Of a stretch of 64,000 nt of DNA, positions 8,995 through 16,468 are shown piece after piece. The stretch comes from Candidatus Nitronauta litoralis. Its GTDB lineage: Bacteria > Nitrospinota > Nitrospinia > Nitrospinales > Nitrospinaceae. Numbering within the stretch: the stretch's first letter is position 1; each line of letters starts with the position of its first letter. Under the pieces are notes generated by a model that searched no databases, was not told the origin of the DNA, and was given only the letters and a program-made list of their open reading frames with translations. Location of the stretch: the NCBI GenBank assembly GCA_015698285.1, contig CP048685.1, positions 620,001 to 684,000 on the forward strand, read 5' to 3'. The position numbers and the translations under genes were made by a program.

Positions 8995-9042
8995 CCAGAG
9001 GTAAAACATGAACTACAGGTAAAGCGTTAAAGCTTGCTACGA

Positions 9043-9471
9043 TCAAACCGAAGCTGCCTGTTGGCTTCGAAATTCCTGCGCCTCCTGATGAGAGGCCTTA
9101 TTATTTTCCACCTGATCCATTCGGCTCAGGATCATCTCTTCGTACTCAGCTTCCACCTGCTCAAGTGCCTCATCCGTCCTGGATTTGAGTCCGTAAAGCT
9201 CCGGGTTCTGTATCCCGGCTTTTGGGGTTGCTCCTGCAATCCTGTTCGGGAAAAACTGGTTCATCATCCAGGCGGAAAATCCCCAGAGTATGAGAACCGT
9301 GAGCCCGAAAACCAGCAAGTCACCCTGCGTTGGCGTTGGAAGTAATGTGAAGGAGCTGCCATTTCCACCCGCACCGATTTCATGGATACATTGAGCTTTG
9401 GCCGTACCGGATACCATCCAGCTAAAGAGGCCGATCCAGAACATTTTTTTTATCATCGCTTGCGGTGTCAT
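9043..9471 (-). CDS. Small membrane protein, hypothetical
   Basis: A 142-residue protein. Residues 1-27 look like a signal peptide (MIKKMFWIGLFSWMVSGTAKAQ). A TM helix (LVFGLTVLILWGFSAWMM) lies near 57-74, then a cytosolic or periplasmic acidic helical tail (DEALEQVEAEYEEMILSRM). I start it at the ATG 9471 because AGGAG lies 12 nt upstream; the frame stays open to 9546. Unknown function. The lone gene is separated from the next minus-strand gene by a terminator. Confidence 0.6.
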   Translation of the reverse strand: MTPQAMIKKMFWIGLFSWMVSGTAKAQCIHEIGAGGNGSSFTLLPTPTQGDLLVFGLTVLILWGFSAWMMNQFFPNRIAGATPKAGIQNPELYGLKSRTDEALEQVEAEYEEMILSRMDQVENNKASHQEAQEFRSQQAASV

Positions 9472-9754
9472 CGGGTTTCTAGCTCCTCGGTTAAGTTCAA
9501 CCTGTTTAGAGCAATACCCGTTCCAAAAACGACGCCTCTCCCACAAAAAATCGATCTTTTATTTTTATATGAAAATTAACATACTGTTTTTAAAGGGTTT
9601 TTAGACCATACCCCCTGTCAAAAAATTTCTTAACATTTTGCTGACCAGGCCAAAAACAAGCCTTATCGGAATCCTGAATTGGTCACTTTTTTATAAACGA
9701 GATAACTTTTATATCAATCTAACCCTCACCCCAAAGATAATTAAACAAAAAATA

Positions 9755-9780
9755 CCCCCGAAGCCAGCAGGCTTCGGGGG
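9755..9780 (-). terminator. Bidirectional terminator
   Basis: A perfect 11 bp stem CCCCCGAAGCC / GGCTTCGGGGG with loop AGCA. It is flanked by CTTTTTT on the plus side and, read on the minus strand, by TATTTTTTG. It most likely ends the minus-strand outer-membrane gene that stops at 9853. Confidence 0.92.
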
Positions 9781-9852
9781 CTTTTTTCGAACTCTTTTGA
9801 GTCCAGGGGAGTCGCTATTTACATTTCCGGTCTTTGCGACTACAGACAGCCT

Positions 9853-10779
9853 CTAGTAATAGATGACAATATCTGATGTCATTCTCCATCCAAACAAGTC
9901 ATTAGTGTTTGAAGATACGGGGAACTCGTAACCAGCACCCACCATGATGTGATCCATGATGTGATAACGACCACCAACATTCATGGTGATCAGAGTGCTT
10001 GCGCCAGCTCCACTTGTTCCCGGACCTGTGGGACCACTACCAAAGTTGACAATATCAACACCTTCAAAGGTAACTGGCGTCCGCGCACCGTCGTCCACAA
10101 CTGAAAACAGGTTGACCTCCGCAAGCGGGAAGAGCCCTGGCAGGATTTCATAGTCCGCGTGGGCCGAGGCGTGAATCATAGAGGAGTTGCGGTCAGGGTC
10201 AATCGCCAGGTTAAGGCCAATGTTTCCTTCAATCCCTATCTTGCCCCAGGTGTCAGCAGCAGAAATGAACATATCAAGGAACCCATCTGCCGTTCCCTGC
10301 ATGCGAATTCCGCTGGTAATCAGGTTTCCTGAAGGCGGTTCATATTCGAGACCTATAGTCACGATCCTGTTTTCGGAAGGATTGTTGACAATAGCGTATT
10401 TCACACCCAGTGAAATATTGGCAAAACCATCGTCGTCTTGCAATACGCCGTCAAAATCCAGATCGAAATAACCATCTTTGGAAGCAATAATGCCCAACCG
10501 GTCGGTGATGGCAACACGTGCCTCTGCCGCAATTACATGGATTCGGCCACCACCGGTAAGAAAATCATCCGAAATATCATGGTAGATAAAAATCGGCCTA
10601 AACTCGGTTGTGATGTAAGGCGTCTCATTAAACAGGGGATTGGATAGTGGAGGGACATAATGGCCAAGTCCGCCCTCTTTCAATGACCCCTGCAAATTAA
10701 AATCAAAAGCACTGGCAGAACCTGCACCCGGCAACAACAAAAACAATGCGACAACCGTAGATAAAACTCTCCTCCTCAT
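9853..10779 (-). CDS. Outer-membrane beta-barrel protein, hypothetical
   Basis: A 308-residue exported protein. The signal peptide MRRRVLSTVVALFLLLPGAG ends SASA. The mature part has alternating amphipathic strands (GIIASKDGYFDLDFDG, ISLGVKYAIV, RIVTIGLEYEPPSG) and a terminal Tyr-Tyr, as in transporter-type OM barrels of the phenol-degradation (meta-pathway) type. The ATG at 10779 is preceded by GGAAGGAC, so I prefer it to the open frame up to 10818. Substrate unknown. Monocistronic, ended by the terminator at 9755-9780. Confidence 0.75.
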   Translation of the reverse strand: MRRRVLSTVVALFLLLPGAGSASAFDFNLQGSLKEGGLGHYVPPLSNPLFNETPYITTEFRPIFIYHDISDDFLTGGGRIHVIAAEARVAITDRLGIIASKDGYFDLDFDGVLQDDDGFANISLGVKYAIVNNPSENRIVTIGLEYEPPSGNLITSGIRMQGTADGFLDMFISAADTWGKIGIEGNIGLNLAIDPDRNSSMIHASAHADYEILPGLFPLAEVNLFSVVDDGARTPVTFEGVDIVNFGSGPTGPGTSGAGASTLITMNVGGRYHIMDHIMVGAGYEFPVSSNTNDLFGWRMTSDIVIYY

Positions 10780-10889
10780 AGTCCTTCCCCCTCGAAGAAA
10801 CACGTAAACTATTGGCAAACTTAAAAACTATTGGAATCTGCGAGATATTCATCCAAAATTCACAGAAATCCCTAGTAACTAAGACCTTT

Positions 10890-11645
10890 TTATGAAAAGA
10901 AAAATTCCATCAAATCGTCTGCCAATACCAGATTCCCCTTAAATTTTTCCGAAATCACCGGTTTTGGGTCGATTTTTTCCATCGGAGGGTAGAAATGAGT
11001 GAGACAAAGGGTCTTGCATCCAGCCTCGTGGGCAATCCTGGCGGCCGGGGTTGGAGACAAATGTCCCTTTACTTTGGTGTCGTCAGGGGTACTGCATTCC
11101 AGAATCAGGACATCCGCCTGCCGTCCAAGCTCTACGATTCCGTCACAATAATCAGTATCCCCGGATATAGCGACCGAATGCCCTGACTTACCTTCAAACC
11201 GGTAACCCCGGCTGAGCTCAATATGGTTTACCCGGCGTGAGGTCACTTTTAATCCATCATATAGGCAGGTTTCCTCATCCTGCTCGATAATGTTGATGTT
11301 GTAGGTATCCGGTACGAGCCAGGTTCCAAATGCCTTCATCAGGCCGTCGAAGAAGGTGCGGAAACCGGGTGCAGCAATAATTTCCAGATCCCGGGTTCTT
11401 GCCTCTGGGGGATAACGTGTACTGAACAGGAAATAAATCAGATCACACATATGATCGGGGTGGTTATGCGTGAAGAATATCCGGTCAATATCGTGGTAGG
11501 TCAGGCCCAGTCGCAGCAGCTGCCGCACATTGCCATAACCAAAATCGACCACTGAGTTTGTTCCCTCGTACTGTATGAGAACACCAGCCGAATTACGTTC
11601 AAGACTCGGGTAGGCAGTGCCTGACCCCAGAATCACCACACGCAT
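10890..11645 (-). CDS. MBL-fold hydrolase, ribonuclease Z-like
   Basis: A 251-residue metallo-beta-lactamase-fold protein. The first strand-loop is LGSGTAYPSLERNSAG. The Zn motif THNHPDHMCDL (HxHxDH class) lies near 59-69. SGDTDYCDGIVELGRQADVL contributes the bridging Asp, and CLTHFYP the late His. The length fits the RNase Z-like/lactonase group without the exosite arm of true tRNase Z, so tRNA 3' processing is possible but not assured. The ATG at 11645 is chosen over an in-frame TTG at 11660. It is divergent from the DUF1566 gene. Confidence 0.8.
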   Translation of the reverse strand: MRVVILGSGTAYPSLERNSAGVLIQYEGTNSVVDFGYGNVRQLLRLGLTYHDIDRIFFTHNHPDHMCDLIYFLFSTRYPPEARTRDLEIIAAPGFRTFFDGLMKAFGTWLVPDTYNINIIEQDEETCLYDGLKVTSRRVNHIELSRGYRFEGKSGHSVAISGDTDYCDGIVELGRQADVLILECSTPDDTKVKGHLSPTPAARIAHEAGCKTLCLTHFYPPMEKIDPKPVISEKFKGNLVLADDLMEFFFS

Positions 11646-11680
11646 TCCAATTTCCCGCAAAAAGAGTTGGTAAAAAGCGG

Positions 11681-11710
11681 TTGGCCCGCCGTTTCCGCTT
11701 TTAGTATACT
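11681..11710 (+). promoter_or_regulatory. Candidate sigma-70 promoter for the DUF1566 gene
   Basis: TTGGCC at 11681-11686, an 18 bp spacer and TATACT at 11705-11710. It lies about 50 bp upstream of the chosen start in the divergent spacer. Weak -35, good -10. Confidence 0.4.
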
Positions 11711-11762
11711 ATTCATAATGCAAAGGAAAATCCGAACCTTACCTTACTATAAGTTGAATACC

Positions 11763-12248
11763 ATGCGATCTCCGCTCACTATGTTGTTTCTGTTAATGCT
11801 CATCTCCATCCCCTGCACAGCTTTATCTGCCGATCGATTCACTGTTGATGGCGAAACCGTTACCGACCACAAATCCCAGTTAATGTGGCAAAAAGGCGAT
11901 TCCTTTCATGAACTCAAAAAAGGGATGACCTGGTACGATGCCCTGGAATACGTGGACCGAAAAAACAACGAAAAATTTGCAGGCCATTCCGACTGGCGAC
12001 TTCCAAGCATGAAAGAACTCTCCGAATTGTGGGATAAAAACCGGCCACACCTCAGCAAAGACGGCGAACCCATCGGCCTGCCAAAACCCTTTGTCTCGGG
12101 CGGGAGTTACTACCTCTGGTCCAGTGACGAACGCAACCTGGACAATGTCTGGTACTTTGGCCTGGGTCAACGCGAGGACTATTTTAATCTGAAAGAATTG
12201 GGCGATCTGGACCAGGGTGTCAAAATGGTACGGGACGTCAAAAAATAA
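11763..12248 (+). CDS. Secreted DUF1566 (Lcl C-terminal) domain protein
   Basis: A 161-residue exported protein. The signal peptide is MRSPLTMLFLLMLISIPCTA. The rest is one DUF1566 domain: TVTDHKSQLMWQKGD, then AGHSDWRLPSMKELSELWD (the family hallmark WRLPxxxEL) and SYYLWSSDE. Such domains occur in secreted proteins of unknown, possibly C-type-lectin-like binding role. In-frame ATG at 11718 is possible, but it would bury the signal peptide. The cytochrome gene begins 41 bp downstream, so cotranscription is plausible. Confidence 0.8.
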   Translation: MRSPLTMLFLLMLISIPCTALSADRFTVDGETVTDHKSQLMWQKGDSFHELKKGMTWYDALEYVDRKNNEKFAGHSDWRLPSMKELSELWDKNRPHLSKDGEPIGLPKPFVSGGSYYLWSSDERNLDNVWYFGLGQREDYFNLKELGDLDQGVKMVRDVKK

Positions 12249-12289
12249 TACCCGGGGTTTTCTTCCCCGCGCACATAGAGGAACCCGAA

Positions 12290-14149
12290 ATGATCACGCT
12301 GCCGCACGCTCCTTCATTAAAGGGACACACTTGGCTGGTTCTTCTCGCCATTCTGCTGCTTTTTCCAAACATTGCCGCCGCACACAGTGAAGATGCCGGC
12401 CAACACGACCTCAACAAACTCGAGCCCAAACCCGAAGGCATGATTGAGTTTGAAAACAAGGCCCCCGGCTCGGAGTACGCCGCCGACCAGGAAGAAGAGA
12501 GCGGCCCCGACCTGTCTCAAGGCCTGCATCTGGATGATGCCTTTTTCACACGCGGTGCACATAAGGAAGGCATGAAGATCAAACCCATGACCAAAGGACA
12601 GGCGCTGCTCGCTCGTGGTCGAAACATCTTCCTCCATATGTGCGTGTACTGCCACGGCAAAGACGGCAACGGCGGCGGCACGGCAACCGATTATCTCTAC
12701 CCCTGGCCACGCGATTTTCGAAAAGGCATTTTCAAATTCCGGTCAACACCCACGGGTACCCTGCCCCGCGATGAAGACATCTATCGCACGATAGTGAAGG
12801 GTGTCCCCGGCACTTCCATGCCTGCCTGGAAAGACGCGCTTTCGCCACAGGACACCTGGGCACTGGTCAACCTCATCAAAAGTTTTTCACCACGCTTCCG
12901 CCACGAACCCGCAGGCAAGCCGGTCGAGGTCAACCCCATTCCATCCAGCCCGAAACTGATCGAACGCGGCAAAGCCCTGTTCACCAAACATAAATGCGTC
13001 GACTGTCACGGCGAATCTCTTAAAGGAGATGGCAAACACGCCTCCTCCCTGATGGACGCCTGGAAACACGCCGTGTTCGTCCACGATCTGACCCAGCCCA
13101 ATACCATTAAATCAGGACATTCACCGGAAGAATTATTCCGTACATTGAGTACGGGTCTCGACGGCACACCGATGGAATCTTTCTCGCACCTGCCGGCTGA
13201 AGACCGCTGGGCACTGGTACATTACGTCCGTTCAAAATTCCAGAATGATTATCAGGTTGCCGGCTATGAAACCGACCTGTTCAGCCATTATATCGACCAG
13301 CAGATCCTGCCTGAACCCGGCAGCAAGGTCTGGAACAACGTCGAAGGCATCGACCTCCACCTGCGTCCTTTATCCGCACGGCGTGGCGCAGTGGAAATCA
13401 TTAACGTTGCCTCTGTCAACAACGGTGAGACCATCGCCTTCCGCCTGAAGTGGAAAGATCCTACCAAGGACGGTTTCGTCGAAAACCGGGGCGATGTTTT
13501 CCGCGATGGCGTTGCCATCCAGGTAGCGCTGGGTGCGGTGACCCTGCACACGCACGGACACAACGAACCGTTTTTCGGGATGGGCAATCGTGGGAAACCG
13601 GTTAACATCTGGCACTGGAAAGCGGGACTCGAAGAAACGCTGGAGGCCTCAGAAGAATCCGAGTACTCAACCGGCGGTGTCGATATGGACGCCCTCATCT
13701 TCGGTGGCATCATGTCAAACCCCATCTCGCGGCTCAACAATACTTCTGAAACCCAGGTGGAAGAACTCAACTCTGAAGGGTTCGGCACCATCACACCACA
13801 GCGACCCGAACTGCAAAACGTGGAAGGGTTCGGTGAATGGAAAGATGGGGAATGGACCGTCGTGTTCACCCGCCAAATGGATTCAACCAGTAAATGGGAC
13901 GCCAAGTTTATCGACCGCATCGATCCCGCCCTGATCGCTTTCGCCGTATGGGATGGTAACCAGGAAGATCGCAATGGACGCAAGGTCATCAGTGTGTGGC
14001 AACGGTTGCACGTACTGAAAGAAGGCATGACCGAAGCCCAGGCCCTTGCCAAAAAATCTTCCAGTGGTGGGCATGGAGGTCATGGCGGCCACGGGGGGCA
14101 TAGTGGCCACGGCGAACACATGGATCACGGAGCCATGGATCACCACTAG
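12290..14149 (+). CDS. Diheme cytochrome c fused to ethylbenzene-dehydrogenase-gamma-like heme domain (NxrC-like)
   Basis: A 619-residue exported electron carrier. The signal peptide ends near AAAH (residue 31). Cytochrome c domain 1 has CVYCH at 118-122 and a distal-Met candidate in GTSMPAW (M177). Domain 2 has CVDCH at 236-240 and GTPMESF (M295). Residues about 340-575 resemble the heme-b binding gamma subunit of DMSO-reductase-family enzymes (ethylbenzene, chlorate and nitrite oxidoreductases), including NRGKPVNIWHWKAG near 433-446. A His-rich tail (GGHGGHGGHGGH...MDHH) ends it. Similar fusions are candidate NxrC subunits in Nitrospira/Nitrospina. No catalytic subunit is nearby, so its partner is inferred. 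Confidence 0.8.
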   Translation: MITLPHAPSLKGHTWLVLLAILLLFPNIAAAHSEDAGQHDLNKLEPKPEGMIEFENKAPGSEYAADQEEESGPDLSQGLHLDDAFFTRGAHKEGMKIKPMTKGQALLARGRNIFLHMCVYCHGKDGNGGGTATDYLYPWPRDFRKGIFKFRSTPTGTLPRDEDIYRTIVKGVPGTSMPAWKDALSPQDTWALVNLIKSFSPRFRHEPAGKPVEVNPIPSSPKLIERGKALFTKHKCVDCHGESLKGDGKHASSLMDAWKHAVFVHDLTQPNTIKSGHSPEELFRTLSTGLDGTPMESFSHLPAEDRWALVHYVRSKFQNDYQVAGYETDLFSHYIDQQILPEPGSKVWNNVEGIDLHLRPLSARRGAVEIINVASVNNGETIAFRLKWKDPTKDGFVENRGDVFRDGVAIQVALGAVTLHTHGHNEPFFGMGNRGKPVNIWHWKAGLEETLEASEESEYSTGGVDMDALIFGGIMSNPISRLNNTSETQVEELNSEGFGTITPQRPELQNVEGFGEWKDGEWTVVFTRQMDSTSKWDAKFIDRIDPALIAFAVWDGNQEDRNGRKVISVWQRLHVLKEGMTEAQALAKKSSSGGHGGHGGHGGHSGHGEHMDHGAMDHH

Positions 14150-14367
14150 GATGTTGCAATTGGCTGGCTTGAACTGTCTTGGGTAGATTTATTTTTAAGT
14201 GCTTCGCAAAAGTTTTTGCTGTTACCCTTGCGATGAGCGCCCACTAAGACTAGTGGTCGGATTGCGAAAACTGGTTTCAAAAGATTTATCTTTAAAAACA
14301 TCATTAATTTTTTATTTGGGATCCGTTCGGCTAGTCACTAAACCCTCAGACAACTTTAAAAAACCTT

Positions 14368-14599
14368 CGAGGCGAGATTCTTCGCCTACGGCTCAGAATG
14401 ACAGGATAGTATTGTTTGTTTTTTATTTTTAGGATTTCTTAGGCTGACACCGAAACCCTGAAGGCTAAAAAGATATTGGCAATGCGTAAGGTTTTTGAAC
14501 TGGGGAAAATGCAACTCGTAAAAACATCGTAAAACTCCGAGCCACAAAATACTACCGCATGTCATTCTGATGAGCCGTCAGGCGAAGAAGAATCTCGCC
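14368..14599. repeat. MITE-like inverted-repeat unit 1 (diverged left copy)
   Basis: Left arm 14368-14403 (minus sense TGTCATTCTGAGCC...GAAGAATCTCGCC) and right arm 14560-14599 (plus sense TGTCATTCTGATGAGCCGTC...GAAGAATCTCGCC) form terminal inverted repeats. They enclose about 156 bp of non-coding spacer, which is recognisably related to the spacers of units 2-4 (shared GCGTAAGGTTTTT). Upstream, 14150-14367 holds no gene that I can support. Confidence 0.75.
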
Positions 14600-14623
14600 C
14601 TGGATTTTGAATTTCTAAACTAG

Positions 14624-14908
14624 ATGAAAGAATACTTTGTTTACATCCTCACCAATGCTTCGGGCAATTTATATACTGGCGTAACAAACAACCTCGAACG
14701 GCGAATAGCTGAACACCGGTCTGGCGACATGTCAGGGTTTGCCCGTCGCTACCAAATGGGACGCCTGGTTTATTTTGAAAAAAGCAATGAAGTAAAGTCT
14801 GCTATCGCCCGGGAAAAACAGGTCAAAGGCTGGTTGCGCAAAAAGAAGGTCGAGTTGATTGAATCAGAAAATCCCGATTGGCGAGATTTAAGTGAAGGCT
14901 GGCATTAA
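14624..14908 (+). CDS. Small GIY-YIG nuclease-family protein, copy 1
   Basis: A 94-residue single-domain protein of the UPF0213/YhbQ-like GIY-YIG group. The signature is YFVYILTNASGNLYTGVTNN (residues 4-23; the GIY is VYI, the YIG is YTG), followed by LERRIAEHRSG with the conserved Arg and a Lys-rich helical end (GWLRKKKVELIES). It probably cuts or binds nucleic acid. The gene lies between two inverted arms: 24 bp after the plus arm (14560-14599) and 12 bp before the minus arm (14921-14964). No Shine-Dalgarno is visible before the ATG. Confidence 0.88.
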   Translation: MKEYFVYILTNASGNLYTGVTNNLERRIAEHRSGDMSGFARRYQMGRLVYFEKSNEVKSAIAREKQVKGWLRKKKVELIESENPDWRDLSEGWH

Positions 14909-14920
14909 AACAAAAACCCT

Positions 14921-15161
14921 CGAGGCGAGATTCTTCGTCACCCTTCGGGTTCCTCAGAATGACAGACTGGTATTGTTTGAATTTCAAAGTAATTATTGAT
15001 TGGTTTGCAATAAACCCGGCGGGCCGAAAAAATTAAGACATTGCGTAAGGTTTTTGGATCGGAGAAAAGATACAATTCTAAAGAACACCAAAAAATTTCC
15101 AAGCCCCTGAAAACTACCATATGTCATTCTGATGAGCAGTCAGGCGAAGAAGAATCTCGCC
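14921..15161. repeat. MITE-like inverted-repeat unit 2
   Basis: Left arm 14921-14964 (minus sense, inner hairpin ACCC/GGGT) and right arm 15122-15161 (plus sense, GAGCAGTCAGGC variant) enclose a 157 bp non-coding spacer. It is identical to unit 3 and lies between GIY-YIG copies 1 and 2. The minus-strand open frame inside (14938-15120) is low quality and I do not call it a gene. Confidence 0.8.
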
Positions 15162-15185
15162 TTGGATTTTGAATTTCTAAACTAG

Positions 15186-15470
15186 ATGAAAGAATACTTT
15201 GTTTACATCCTCACCAATGCTTCGGGCAATTTATATACTGGCGTAACAAACAACCTCGAACGGCGAATAGCTGAACACCGGTCTGGCGACATGTCAGGGT
15301 TTGCCCGTCGCTACCAAATGGGACGCCTGGTTTATTTTGAAAAAAGCAATGAAGTAAAGTCTGCTATCGCCCGGGAAAAACAGGTCAAAGGCTGGTTGCG
15401 CAAAAAGAAGGTCGAGTTGATTGAATCAGAAAATCCCGATTGGCGAGATTTAAGTGAAGGCTGGCATTAA
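15186..15470 (+). CDS. Small GIY-YIG nuclease-family protein, copy 2
   Basis: A 94-residue protein identical to copy 1 in sequence and with the same surroundings. The upstream arm is 15122-15161 and the downstream arm 15483-15526. The lack of any substitution between copies means duplication is very recent or homogenised by recombination; it says nothing about selection. Confidence 0.88.
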   Translation: MKEYFVYILTNASGNLYTGVTNNLERRIAEHRSGDMSGFARRYQMGRLVYFEKSNEVKSAIAREKQVKGWLRKKKVELIESENPDWRDLSEGWH

Positions 15471-15482
15471 AACAAAAACCCT

Positions 15483-15723
15483 CGAGGCGAGATTCTTCGT
15501 CACCCTTCGGGTTCCTCAGAATGACAGACTGGTATTGTTTGAATTTCAAAGTAATTATTGATTGGTTTGCAATAAACCCGGCGGGCCGAAAAAATTAAGA
15601 CATTGCGTAAGGTTTTTGGATCGGAGAAAAGATACAATTCTAAAGAACACCAAAAAATTTCCAAGCCCCTGAAAACTACCATATGTCATTCTGATGAGCA
15701 GTCAGGCGAAGAAGAATCTCGCC
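15483..15723. repeat. MITE-like inverted-repeat unit 3
   Basis: An exact copy of unit 2 displaced by 562 bp: left arm 15483-15526, right arm 15684-15723, non-coding spacer between. Confidence 0.8.
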
Positions 15724-15747
15724 TTGGATTTTGAATTTCTAAACTAG

Positions 15748-16032
15748 ATGAAAGAATACTTTGTTTACATCCTCACCAATGCTTCGGGCAATTTATATAC
15801 TGGCGTAACAAACAACCTCGAACGGCGAATAGCTGAACACCGGTCTGGCGACATGTCAGGGTTTGCCCGTCGCTACCAAATGGGACGCCTGGTTTATTTT
15901 GAAAAAAGCAATGAAGTAAAGTCTGCTATCGCCCGGGAAAAACAGGTCAAAGGCTGGTTGCGCAAAAAGAAGGTCGAGTTGATTGAATCAGAAAATCCCG
16001 ATTGGCGAGATTTAAGTGAAGGCTGGCATTAA
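15748..16032 (+). CDS. Small GIY-YIG nuclease-family protein, copy 3
   Basis: A 94-residue protein identical to copies 1 and 2. The upstream arm is 15684-15723 and the downstream arm 16045-16088. After this copy the flanking sequence leaves the perfect tandem repeat and enters the diverged spacer of unit 4. Confidence 0.88.
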   Translation: MKEYFVYILTNASGNLYTGVTNNLERRIAEHRSGDMSGFARRYQMGRLVYFEKSNEVKSAIAREKQVKGWLRKKKVELIESENPDWRDLSEGWH

Positions 16033-16044
16033 AACAAAAACCCT

Positions 16045-16285
16045 CGAGGCGAGATTCTTCGTCACCCTTCGGGTTCCTCAGAATGACAATATAGAGTCGT
16101 TGTTTTTTCTCAGGTATTTATCTGGCAAACATTTATTCCCAATTCATTAGAAATGATAATAGCGTTGCCTAAAGTCTTTAGGTTTGGAAAATGATTAAAC
16201 CTGTAAAAACATCAATAAATATTCAAGCCTCTGAAAACCATTGCATGTCATTCTGATGAGCCGTCAGGCGAAGAAGAATCTCGCC
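16045..16285. repeat. MITE-like inverted-repeat unit 4 (diverged right copy)
   Basis: Left arm 16045-16088 and right arm 16246-16285 enclose a spacer of about 157 bp, related to but clearly different from units 2-3 (shared AAAACATC and GAAAACCA near the right end). The right arm plus 12 flanking bases matches the arm before GIY-YIG copy 1 rather than those before copies 2-3. No ORF follows. 16286-16468 is AT-rich with nothing that I can name. Confidence 0.75.
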
Positions 16286-16468
16286 CTGGATTTTGACTTG
16301 ACCTAATTTGGAAAAAAGCAGTGCCTTCTTCTTTATTTTTTTTTAAAATTATATTTTTAGCTAGAAAGTTGTAAGCGACTTCACATTATTCAGGTCATTA
16401 ATTCTTTTCCTACCACCAAGAATCTATCACACACCGGCGTATCCAATCCTTATTAACGGAATGTTTAT

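Larger units (their letters stand above)
14601..16088. repeat. 562 bp perfect tandem repeat, 2.65 copies, carrying three GIY-YIG genes
   Basis: 14601-15162, 15163-15724 and 15725-16088 are copies at an exact 562 bp offset with no difference that I found. Identity breaks at C14600 versus T15162 on the left and at 16089 on the right. Each full unit holds one GIY-YIG ORF, the inverted arm behind it, the spacer, and the arm before the next ORF. This is recent unequal recombination, or less likely an assembly artefact. Confidence 0.92.

Noticed and set aside
12253-12269. CGGGG/CCCCG stem between the DUF1566 and cytochrome genes as a terminator
   Set aside because: Only 5 bp and no T-run; cotranscription remains plausible.
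13288-14052. Long minus-strand open frame (254 codons) opposite the cytochrome gene
   Set aside because: Antisense shadow of a well-supported gene; Ser/Arg/Pro-rich translation without domains.
14938-15682. 60-codon minus-strand frames in the repeat spacers (14938-15120, 15500-15682)
   Set aside because: They exist only because the unit is duplicated; no start site support and no homology sign.
14601-16088. Possible CRISPR array
   Set aside because: The repeat unit is 562 bp and coding; there are no short unique spacers and no cas genes.
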